A stretch of 64,000 nt of DNA from Trichaptum fuscoviolaceum (lineage: Eukaryota; Basidiomycota; Agaricomycetes; Hymenochaetales; Trichaptaceae), in the NCBI GenBank assembly GCA_910574455.1, contig CAJSYZ010000009.1, forward strand, positions 1 to 64,000, written 5' to 3'. Position 1 is the first letter of the stretch. Every line of letters starts with the position of its first letter. The position numbers were made by a program, and so were the translations under genes. Below are positions 55,904 to 64,000 of the stretch, in pieces. The notes under the pieces are model-generated. The model searched no databases. It saw nothing but the letters and a program-made list of their open reading frames with translations, and had not been told where the DNA came from.

Positions 55904-56983
55904 TCAAATCTGCAATTCAATGTTCCGCCTGTGACACACATCTCACAGTTCCACGCTCCCAATCCTTTGTTCACCCGCACACGAAATCTCAGTCAGCGCA
56001 ACAAACCTATTTGAGTCTTCTAAAAGACACGCAAGGCGGTCCACTACGGACTCGGTGCGAAGCGCATAATGAGTCCTGAGGTGCTTGAGATGAGGGAGAC
56101 TCAAAATGGCGTCGACATCTAGATGAAAGTCGAGGATGAACAGTGTTTCGAGATTTGTCAAGGACGACAGAGTCACCGAAAACGGTGGGTAGTAAGGTGT
56201 CATGGGATGGAAATAGAGCCGAAGACACTCCAGGGTTGGTGACCAAGCATGTAAGGATCTACATAATTCGTCGAGCGCTTCTGCATCTGAAGGAACATAA
56301 CCGATTTCTAGATGCGTAACGGTACTACACGTCAGCCGGAGTGATGTGATATTACCCTCGCGGAGACTTTGAGACACAAGGGAGAGTTCTCGAAGCTCGG
56401 GGCAGCAGTTGATAGCCTCAGATGCTTGCAAATCAGCTTGCCCTATTAGCCTTGTCGAAGTTATGCTGATCTTCCGAATTCCCGGCCATCTCTGCATTAG
56501 GTCAAGGATCGGAGACGGCGGGGGACGTAAATAGTCCTTTAGCACGATGCAAATTGTGACAAACGATTTCTGCGCTAGCGCTCTCGATAAACTCTCAGCC
56601 TCGGGCGGATTGATCCCTCGGCCTTGGAGATCCACGTGTCGCAAATGTGGACAAATCTTCACCAGACGGGCGTTTTCGAAGTGAAGGCTACGGTATCCCC
56701 AATATATACGAAGCTCTTGAACTAGCGTGGCAAGTCGAGGGTTGCCCTCCAGTGCTAGTAAAAGTTCCTCGGAAATCGTCTCGGGGATTCGCGGTTGCCC
56801 TGGAAATGATCCTCCAAGTGATATGCTTTGATACAAGTACTTCTCAACGACGATGTACCATAGCTTGCAGACCGGAATAAGTGGCAGAAGATACCACCGA
56901 GGGAGATTTCTATTGCCATTCGTTCCTTCTTCGTAGTCCGATATCAGGTCCTCGATTATGGCTTCCAGTATCTCGACCGGGAG
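55904..56983 (-). pseudogene. F-box/LRR-like gene lacking its start codon and with a premature stop
   Basis: The frame from 56983 reads LPVEILEAIIEDLISDYEE, PRWYLLPLIPVCKLWYIVVEKYLYQSISLGG, CPHLRHVDLQGR, LMQRWPGIRKISI, CCPELRELSLV and LPHLKHLRTH, the full family order. Two defects are visible. Immediately upstream of LPVE an in-frame TGA overlaps an ATG that is one base out of frame (ATGA at 56984-56987), consistent with a small deletion in the N-terminal codons. Near the end the clade motif ELRDVC has its Arg codon (CGA in the copy at 27310) as TGA (55943-55945), after which DVCHRRNIELQI continues in frame to 55904. The 347 codons between are undamaged, so loss of function is recent, or a non-AUG start is used. 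Confidence 0.82.
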
Positions 56984-57339
56984 TCATGAGACCATTGACA
57001 AGTTAGTTCAGCTTGAGAACGGTCTTTTGACATATCAGGAAGGATATCTGATTCCCGTAACAAAGATTAAAATACGTACAAGTTCAGGTGGGTTCACACA
57101 AATGGCGCTGTTGGTGGACGAGATGCAACTGTGAGTTGGCAACTGCGCCATGCCAACTCGCTGAGTTTATTCATCAGTTCCCACGACTTCGGAAGCCGAG
57201 ATCATGGCCAGCTGAGTGTGCTGTTACCTCCGATATCATATATTGCCAGATCATTCCTTGCATCCTCTCTCTCTGTGTTCTCTTCCTGAGGCGAAGAGAA
57301 TTATTAGACAAACACACCTGAGACAATCCAGCATTCACA

Positions 57340-57700
57340 CTGGATATCCGACTGCCAAAGTGCGGAAATCTTTCTTAGATCTTGCAAGCACTGAGCAAGG
57401 TCGCATACAGTGTATGTCTTTGTCCATTATAATCTCCTACCAAAGAACATACATTCGCTCAAGCCATGGGAGGCCTGCAATGCCTTCAAGGTGCAAGGTA
57501 TGTCTGTGAATCTATAGCCGAGCTCCTAGATCGCGTCGAGAAGCAGCTAGTATACTGAGTGTCGTGCCATGTGAAGATGGCGTCTGACAGGCTCAGCAGT
57601 CCTGGTCCATGCGGGCAAGCATTTGTACAACGCATCCAGAGCAAGACTGCTTGATGGCTATTCTCAAGCACCACTACCGAGGCTTCTCACGTAGCCGTAC
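57340..57700 (-). pseudogene. F-box/LRR-like gene fragment (C-terminal part)
   Basis: Minus-strand DNA collinear with 63730-64000, the C-terminal part of the F-box gene at the right edge (matching GAGAAGCAGCT.GTAT..AGAGTGTCGTGCC and GATCTTGCAAGCA.TGAG.AAGGTCG). Frames are broken and parts are missing; no F-box domain is left. Confidence 0.6.
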
Positions 57701-58010
57701 ACCGTGGTTGCTTGTACAAACTTGAGACTGGCGGGCCACCTCCCTGTGAAGTTTATATCTCGGCCATAATGATGCTCTCGGATTTTATGGGAGAGGAGAA
57801 CCGATGGTGCCTCACGACCTGGAGTTGATTCTGAGCAATGCAACATCAATCCCGCAACTCTGCAATTTATCTCACTCTCCATCCCTGCAGAATATTAGCT
57901 GTGCCTGATAATGCCTAAAATGAATTCAAAATACGCAAACAATATTTGAATTATAATGACAAGCAGTGATTAAATAACAAATAAATTGCAACTGACAGTT
58001 GCAGAAAGAT
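57701..58010. other. Intergenic, nothing recognised
   Basis: AT-rich near 57900-58000, presumably the 3' end of the next gene on the minus strand. Confidence 0.3.
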
Positions 58011-59123
58011 TCAATACCGTTTATACAACGACAATGTAATGTTCCGTCTCCGGCACACAAATCGAAGGTCCTCGCTCTTGCTCTCGCGTATACCAGAAAC
58101 CAAAATGTGAGTCAGTGCAGTGAACGTTGTCGGGTCTTCTAGAATTATTGCAAGCCGATTCATCACCTCGCCTGCCCCCTGGTTTTGGCTGAGCCGCTTT
58201 AGGTGTGGGAGGCTCGAGATGACATCAAAGTCAACATAAAAGTTGCAGATATACAACATTTTGAGCCTTTCCAAGGACGATAGAGCTTCCGAAAGGGGAC
58301 GGTAGGAGGAGACCATGGGCTCAAAAGAGATACGGAGCCATTCCAGGGTTTGCGACCACGCGAGCAGGCATCTACATAATGCGTCAAGTGCTCCTGTATC
58401 TGAAGAAATTGTCCCTATATTAAGCACCGTGACAACACAGCACATCATACGGAGGGATATGAGATCACTTTCGCGGAGAAGTTGATATGCGATGATAAGA
58501 TCTCGAAGTTCGGGGCACCTGTTGATAACCTCGGGTGCTTGCGAATCAGCTCGCTCTACGAGACTTAACCTGTCAAACCCATCTATTTTGATTTTCCGAA
58601 TCACCGGCCATCTTTGCATTAGATCGTAGATAGGAAATGGCGTGTTTCGAACATTCTCCATTGACACGATGTTGAATGTGACAAGAGATTTCTCCGCGAG
58701 CACCTTGGATAAACTGTCAATTTCGAGTGGGTCTATCCTCAATACATGAAGATCCACATGTCGCAAATTTGGACAGATCGTGACAAGACGCGTGTCTTTA
58801 AAGTGAAGAGCATGGTGTTCTCGATGTATACGAAGCTCTTCAACCAGCATGACAAGACGAGAGTTGCCCTCCAGTGCTAGAAAAAGCTCATCGAAAATCT
58901 TCTCCGGGCTCCGTGGTTGCTCCGGGAAGGATCCTCCAAGCGATATGCTTCGATACAAGATTCTTTCGGAGACCAGGTGCCATAACCTGCAGACCCGCAG
59001 AAGAGGCAAGAGGAACCACCGAGGGAGGAAATCGTATCTTGCGTCTTTCGGATACTCCAAAATCAGTTCTTCACATATGACCTCCAGGATCTCGACCGGC
59101 AGCGATGAGTTGGCGTCGGTCAT
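58011..59123 (-). CDS. F-box/LRR-like protein, intact
   Basis: Single exon, 370 codons, ATG 59123 (MTDANSSLPVEILEVICEELILEY). F-box core PRWFLLPLLRVCRLWHLVSERILYRSISLGGSFP (about residues 35-68). Then LEGNSRLVMLVEELRIHRE, CPNLRHVDLHVLR, EKSLVTFNIV, LMQRWPVIRKIKIDG, RCPELRDLIIA and LPHLKRLSQ; the end is DLRFVCRRRNITLSLYKRY. Similar in length and motif spacing to the + strand gene at 27310, its mirror counterpart. The conserved upstream block is at 59334-59360. Likely SCF substrate receptor; substrate unknown. Confidence 0.86.
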   Translation of the reverse strand: MTDANSSLPVEILEVICEELILEYPKDARYDFLPRWFLLPLLRVCRLWHLVSERILYRSISLGGSFPEQPRSPEKIFDELFLALEGNSRLVMLVEELRIHREHHALHFKDTRLVTICPNLRHVDLHVLRIDPLEIDSLSKVLAEKSLVTFNIVSMENVRNTPFPIYDLMQRWPVIRKIKIDGFDRLSLVERADSQAPEVINRCPELRDLIIAYQLLRESDLISLRMMCCVVTVLNIGTISSDTGALDALCRCLLAWSQTLEWLRISFEPMVSSYRPLSEALSSLERLKMLYICNFYVDFDVISSLPHLKRLSQNQGAGEVMNRLAIILEDPTTFTALTHILVSGIRESKSEDLRFVCRRRNITLSLYKRY

Positions 59124-59333
59124 TTTGTTGCTAGTTGAAGGCGATCTTTAATATGTCAACAAGAAATGTCAGTATCTGGATTTACGATAGCCTCAGTAGC
59201 GATTCACATACGTACGAGCTCAGAATGGAGGTCCACGGTAACTTTGAACGAAAGCTCGGCGTTGCTGATGGGAGTGATGGACTCGGATGTGAAGTCAACG
59301 TTAACCCTTACCAACTTGAAGGCTCACTAGCAG

Positions 59334-59360
59334 CCCGATTTATCTACTATTTCCCACAGG
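59334..59360 (-). promoter_or_regulatory. Conserved upstream block, F-box clade (copy 5)
   Basis: On the minus strand CCTGTGGGAAATAGTAGATAAATCGGG, about 210 bp before ATG 59123; further conserved words (CTTCAAGTTGG, GGGTTAACG) follow in the same order as at the other genes. Confidence 0.45.
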
Positions 59361-59754
59361 AAATTCACATAAACTCGGAATTTCTTCAATACTCCATAGA
59401 TGAACTTCGAACATCGTATTAAAGATATGAGATTATGTACTCAGAGTACAAAGGCAGAGAGGTTGACAGACTTGATCCAGAGTCAACAAAATACTCCAGA
59501 GTCAATGTGGTATCGAATTATCAACTCACGCGTTCCAAGTGAGTGGGCCACCAAATCTCATTTGGCCCGTGCGATAGTCTCCCTAAGGCCGAGGAAGGGT
59601 GGACGTCCGTCACGCCTAACAAGAGGAGAAACGGCATTTTAAGAGGTTGCTCGGACGCGCATCCGGGATTCCGTTGAGCCACCGAAAGATCACTTCTGGA
59701 GCGATTAGATGCGTACTCCGACCCAATACTGGAGTAGAATCAGAGTCCGCACAC

Positions 59755-59910
59755 CGTAGTCCTATACAGAAGACGTTGATTAAGATCTCCTCGAGCATCA
59801 TGTTACTGTAGACGAGCATGTTCGGCGTCTCGGGCTCGAAGCCACCTCTCCCCCATCACCGCGCCTTGCACAGCTACCACGATCGCATTTGACACCGCCA
59901 CTTTGCGCTG
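59755..59910 (-). pseudogene. Subtilisin-like S8 peptidase fragment (7)
   Basis: Two S8 pieces are fused on the minus strand: SNAIVVAVQGAVMG (from the SGSNAIVVAALEWAVKG region) and, in the next 30 bp, GFEPETPNMLVYSNMM (from GFDSETPNLLVFNNMT near the C-terminus). Everything between, including the Ser box, is deleted. Position and orientation mirror S8 pseudogene 1 at 25383. Confidence 0.65.
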
Positions 59911-60049
59911 CACTGATCCGAGCATGCTTCGCTACACCGTAGGCTACGCAGCCTCCGTGTCAGCCCGCAAGTTTCGTGCCTGCCCCGCAATGCCCGGTAC
60001 GATAACAACAGAATGATGGGAAGGTGTCGAAGGAGCAATGTTACAATGA

Positions 60050-61030
60050 TGGCGAAGGGATAGTTAGCGTCTGTCGAATGTGGAATAGAGGTAGAGGTGG
60101 GATTCGCGCTGGCGACGGCTCGACGGCTGGATGGTTCTCTAATTTGAACTCTGAACTCGAAGTCGTTAGGTGCTTGATGATCAGGATAGGGGACGTGCTG
60201 GATGGAGGGAGAAAGGTGGGGGTATTTAAGTCTTCGATTTGCGTACATCGACCGCACCTCCCGTTCCCCATGAAAACTGACGTCTAGAGAGCCGGACACA
60301 CTGGCTGGCAGTACACATTTTCAGCATGCGCCATGTCGGAGTCGATCGAGTAAGCTAGGACCCAAACGTTTCAAGCACCGCCACGTTCCTCCGTTTTGGT
60401 GTCGATACCATGCGCAAGTTAATGTCACCCGAGCCATGACCTTGTGCGACTAATAACACCATCAAGCAGTATCGTCAGAATAGGTGTACTATAGGAGGAA
60501 GAGATACGACATACCTGAGAGGGTTCTAGTGCACGCAGTACATCATCACCCTCACACACGTCTCCGCATCATCTTCACCATCCCTTCCTCCGGCCCTTAT
60601 TCTATCGATGAAGCCATTCGCAATTACAATGGCTCTCCGCCTGCGTCCTTCGTCAGAGAGGGAGTGATGAGCGCTACGCTGAGAATGAAAGACACTGAGT
60701 TGGGTGAGCAATCATACTATCGTGAAAAGAGCCAACGTACTGAAGCTTGTTCGCCTCGCATCTTCGTTCAGTGTCCAGTGTTCAAGGGCCAACAGATGGG
60801 CTGACGTGGCCTGCTGATAATTGGTTCTGCTTGATGTTTGTGGACAGGCCGACGTTTGAGCTTGAGTTTGACTCGCCTCAGTGAGCAGCGCAGACTGTGC
60901 GCGTGTTCCTCTCGCTTGCATTCCGCAGAAAGGTACCTGGCCACGCAGGCGTAGCAGTGCACGGTACGGACTTGAGTTCGAGACAGCAAGAGGCCGCACT
61001 GCGCTGACTTGTCTTGATTCCTGGAACGCA
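60050..61030 (-). repeat. Dispersed repeat R2, copy e (inverted)
   Basis: Aligns in + orientation with copies c and d: GCGTACATCGACCGCACCTCC, GCGCAAGTTAATG, CTCCGGCCCTTATTCTA.C, GTGTCCAGTGTTCAA, ACGTGGCCTGCTGATAATTGG and GGCCGCACTGCGCTGACTTGTCTT. No coding frame is shared. Confidence 0.7.
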
Positions 61031-61701
61031 GACACGAGATAAGTTGTGGCGAGGTTGTTGGGGTGTTTCGCATCATGTTCTGCCAGTGCATCCCAATCTT
61101 GAAGGAGTCCGCCCGTAGCATTTCGTGAATGACCTCCAAACAGCGACAGAACGTGGTTGCATGGAGAACAAGTGCCATTAATGTCAGTCCTTTCAGTTCC
61201 ATCCAAGCGCAGGCAAGATTAAGAGGTAAAGTCAGGTTTGAATTTACCTGTAAAGAGAGACTCAGGTACATACTTTGCAATGTGGTCAACGTCCACCCCA
61301 CTGACTAACTACGCCATCCCCTAACAGCGGCCGATGCCCGAGCTTATAACTCGACCTTAAGAAGCACCGAAGAACTGACGAATAGTCTCACATTTCAGAG
61401 CTCATCGATTGGAATTCTTTACATCAGGAATGGTGATGGTCGAGTCCGAAGGAAAACAGCAACTCAAATTTCAAGCTCAAGTGAAGTTCCCACGGCTTAC
61501 TACTAAGTACTTCAAGTTGAACGTATGTATTACTAGTGCTACTAGTACCAATATGTAGTATGTTTCTCACGTAGTATATCAACAGAGGCTGTCGCGTTCA
61601 TTCAACAAACTTTGAACATCTTCTTCGATATGGCAAAGGTGAGAGTCAAATCAAAAGCCATTATGTCTTAGAAGTTGATAAATCCATTTATGTACATAAA
61701 G
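61031..61701. other. Upstream region of the second deaminase-family gene
   Basis: No gene recognised. An ATG at 61631 opens a 13-codon frame (ATGGCAAAGGTGAGAGTC...TCTTAG) that could be an upstream ORF, or a short first exon if a 33-nt intron were accepted. Confidence 0.3.
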
Positions 61702-63234
61702 ATGTCTCAGCGAGAAGCAAGTCAGCTTGATATTTCAAGCTGTCTTCGCATCATTGGCCGGCTTGATAGAAGACTAGTCGAACATCCTTTGCTGAAATTC
61801 TCTCCTAATGATCTTATCGAAGATGAAGACAGAACACTCCTCGTACTTAATTGGGTTGCACTTCTCTTCTCGTCGGTATTGAGCAAAGGATATGCATCAT
61901 GCCTCGCTAACGATTGTACATCTGTCACTTTGCACATCGCAACTAGCCAAGACACGCCATCTGCCGAGGACAAGGAAAAGGCGAGGGCTCTCTTGACAAT
62001 TACAAAGATTTTAATGGAGCACAGTGATCCGGCTCTCACACAAATCCAGAAGCTGGTGTGCGTCTATCATTATCTAATGGACAACTGCTGGGAGAATGTG
62101 TGGTCCAGAATTAACTTTACGAGAACAGTTATATCCGAGGCACACACTGCGAATCGCTTTGGAAAGGCTTTAGATGCTTGGTCAGCATCTCGAAACTTGA
62201 CAAAGGATCAGATACTATCCGGTGATTTTGCTGACTTCGAAAGGGAGGCGGCGCAGGAGGGAAAGTCACTCAAGGATGCGATTCTCTCCTTGTTCGACTC
62301 TCTGCTGAATATTAGCGAGCCTCATTCGAGCGATTCAGATGATCTTGCGAGGCTCAGATACGTCACATTCTCGGAAGCCAATTCAATCTGTCAGAAGCTG
62401 AACAAGGCGGAGTTCTTCAAGTCATTCTTCAAAACAAGGCCTCATGTTGATTGGCTTTCGTTCCTGACCACGACGGATCAGATAGCCATCCATGATGTTC
62501 ATCGAGCAACGCAAGGATTCCTCGAATACCACGTCGGGGCAGCATTCTTTATCGGAGATGGTATCAAGTACTTCAGAAAGTTTATTGGTGATAGGGTGGA
62601 TCACGAGAAAATCGAAAACCTCATAAATATCGTTTGGGTCAACCACGCTATGCCAATCCCATCTAGCCCACCTCAGATATGGTCACAGTCACCCATTCAA
62701 TATCTCACATCTCTTCGGGCAGAGTTCGTAAATCAGGTTCAGATGGAGGAGAATGGCCAGAAGACCGCTCTGGAGCACGAGTGCGCATGTCTGTGGAAAG
62801 TTGGAGATTCAGTGACAATTGGAGGGACACTCTACGCGGAGGTGCGCATGGCCCTCTATTTGCGCCACCACAGTATTGAGGTCCTGCACGACGCTATCGG
62901 AATCAGTGTGGCACCATGCATTAGTAGCGCACGGTTCCTCCTTGGGTTGGGCTGGCAGATTCGTGACGAGTCTCCGGTTGTCAGGACAGACTGGCTCGTA
63001 CCACCCGAGGTGCATGAAGAGGGTAAAAAGGTGTGGGTAGCGAGTGCCGTGACGGGTGTTCTTGGGCGAGTCCGAAAAGCCACAAACAATGTCATTGACG
63101 CGTTTCTGGTCGATCACAAGGCAATCAATCTGAACAATCCACAGTACAAAGAGACTGCGCGTTACACCGCGAGAGACCAGCCATATGTTTCGGGATATTT
63201 TCAGAAGCATGTTTGGGAGGCAAGATACACTTGA
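61702..63234 (+). CDS. OTT_1508-like deaminase paralogue with degenerate active site
   Basis: Single exon; 510 codons from ATG 61702 (MSQREASQLD), with another in-frame ATG at 61690. It is collinear with the deaminase at 21956-23521: LVLNWVALLFSS against PLLDWISLYFAQ, VTLHIATSQD against LTIHLAHSRG, and the same 26-residue spacing in the C-terminal catalytic region. At the signature it reads LYAEVRM and VAPCISSARFL where the other has VHVEVQM and SKPLCVTCEAYF. The glutamate and first cysteine remain (codons 62839-62841 and 62917-62919), but the zinc-binding His is Tyr (62833-62835) and the second Cys is Ser (62926-62928). Zinc binding is therefore unlikely: a probable pseudoenzyme, perhaps regulatory or decaying. 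The open frame over 500 codons argues for retained function. It points away from the palindrome centre, like its partner. Confidence 0.75.
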   Translation: MSQREASQLDISSCLRIIGRLDRRLVEHPLLKFSPNDLIEDEDRTLLVLNWVALLFSSVLSKGYASCLANDCTSVTLHIATSQDTPSAEDKEKARALLTITKILMEHSDPALTQIQKLVCVYHYLMDNCWENVWSRINFTRTVISEAHTANRFGKALDAWSASRNLTKDQILSGDFADFEREAAQEGKSLKDAILSLFDSLLNISEPHSSDSDDLARLRYVTFSEANSICQKLNKAEFFKSFFKTRPHVDWLSFLTTTDQIAIHDVHRATQGFLEYHVGAAFFIGDGIKYFRKFIGDRVDHEKIENLINIVWVNHAMPIPSSPPQIWSQSPIQYLTSLRAEFVNQVQMEENGQKTALEHECACLWKVGDSVTIGGTLYAEVRMALYLRHHSIEVLHDAIGISVAPCISSARFLLGLGWQIRDESPVVRTDWLVPPEVHEEGKKVWVASAVTGVLGRVRKATNNVIDAFLVDHKAINLNNPQYKETARYTARDQPYVSGYFQKHVWEARYT

Positions 63235-63618
63235 GCCTAAATGATAGCTGCTTGTTTAACACAATTCCAATTATATGTAGAAGTCTTTGAATCATTTGCG
63301 GTAGATGATGAAGGAAATAATCAATGGTCCCGGTCCCGGACAAGTCTTCTTTCAGCCTTGCTGCGTCACAATGCTGCCGAACCACTGCCGATAAAAGACT
63401 CGGAATCGTTAGTCAAGACCTCCCATCAAAGATTAAAAACCTTACTTTCTTACCTTAGCTCCGACTTCAGATATTGCCAGATACACTCTATTTGTTGTAT
63501 TCTCTTCCGCGTGCTCACTTTCATTTTCATCAAATGAGTTACTACGCATTAAAATCAAGTATTAATGAAGTCATCATGTAACTCTCGTCTCCCCAAACCT
63601 ACCAGAAATGCAGAGAAA
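63235..63618. other. Intergenic between convergent genes
   Basis: AT-rich, no feature recognised. Confidence 0.3.
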
Positions 63619-64000
63619 CTACAACCAAATTCCTGGCGTCGGTTGCCAGTTCCATCTCTCTAACTTGATGCCCCGCCCCAGACAAACGCTCTTCAAGAAC
63701 TCGTCTGACTTGGCTCCGCATTCAGGATGGATCTCTAGTTGTCGAAGCGCGGGGAACTTTCGAGGATCTTGCAAGCATTGAGAAAGGTCGTACGTGTCTT
63801 CCTCTGTCATTTTGTCCTTCTGAGCAACATACAGTCGCTCAAGCTGCGGGAGGTCTGCTAAACCGTTGAAGTACAAGTGCTGTCCGTGGATCTGCAGCTC
63901 GAGCTCCTCGAGCACCCTCAGTGAACAAAATGTTTCGAGAAGCAGCTGGTATGCAGAGTGTCGTGCCGTGTAAAAATGCAGTCTGACAGACTCGACTGTC
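63619..64000 (-). CDS. F-box/LRR-like protein, C-terminal part, cut by the window edge
   Basis: The minus-strand frame, open to the edge, reads TVESVRLHFYTARHSAYQLL, then LEELELQIHG, LADLPQLERLYVAQ, FPALRQLEIHPEC and VCLGRGIKLERWNW, the family's C-terminal order (compare VCLSRGIKLDTL in the copy at 29952). Stop at 63619. The F-box domain would lie beyond the window. A decayed relative of this segment is at 57340-57700. Confidence 0.75.
   Translation of the reverse strand, partial: TVESVRLHFYTARHSAYQLLLETFCSLRVLEELELQIHGQHLYFNGLADLPQLERLYVAQKDKMTEEDTYDLSQCLQDPRKFPALRQLEIHPECGAKSDEFLKSVCLGRGIKLERWNWQPTPGIWL

Noticed and set aside
61631..61674. Short first exon with intron for the second deaminase-family gene
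   Set aside because: The GT-AG interval would be only 33 nt, shorter than the other introns here (49-127 nt).

Overview
The window looks like nuclear DNA of a filamentous basidiomycete, most likely an Agaricomycete. The evidence is short GT-AG introns (49-127 nt), an intron-containing tRNA-Gln, a large family of F-box/LRR-like proteins, secreted subtilisin-like S8 peptidases with one conserved intron site, a Ste6/MDR-type ABC transporter remnant and a tyrosine-recombinase retroelement. It is an accessory, repeat-rich region in which broken gene copies outnumber intact ones.

Layout. 0-3 kb: an ABC transporter fragment that ends abruptly, then the 3' part of a DIRS/Ngaro-like element (RNase H tail plus tyrosine recombinase). 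3-12 kb: two duplicated F-box genes (5.6 and 10.7 kb), both disrupted, a third F-box remnant on the other strand, and two direct copies of a tRNA-derived (SINE-like) unit. 12-17.8 kb: no convincing gene, many microsatellites. 17.9-36 kb: F-box genes on + (17.9, 20.1, 27.3 and 33.6 kb), an OTT_1508-like nucleic-acid deaminase on - (22-23.5 kb), two S8 pseudogenes and two families of dispersed repeats, here called R1 and R2. 37-46 kb: two intact S8 peptidase genes on +, tRNA-Gln at 42.9 kb, then an S8 pseudogene and an R1 copy on -. 46-64 kb: mostly minus-strand F-box genes and remnants, S8 remnants, reversed R2 copies, and a second deaminase-family gene (61.7-63.2 kb, +) that has lost two of its metal ligands.

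The main structural observation is that 22-63 kb is arranged as a degenerate palindrome. Eight homologous pairs (deaminase, F-box, S8, R1, R2) face each other in opposite orientation, and their midpoints all fall between about 42.6 and 43.2 kb, at the tRNA-Gln gene. Within each arm the order S8 copy, then F-box gene, then R2 repeats as a module.

Function: the F-box proteins are probably substrate adaptors of SCF ubiquitin ligases; the S8 enzymes are secreted proteases with signal peptide and I9-type propeptide; the deaminase belongs to a fold used by nucleic-acid editors and mutators. No common pathway is shown by the sequence. Rapid duplication, decay and a deaminase/pseudo-deaminase pair resemble a fast-evolving conflict or recognition locus, but that is inference. 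All identifications were made by reading translated sequence and motifs; no database search was run.
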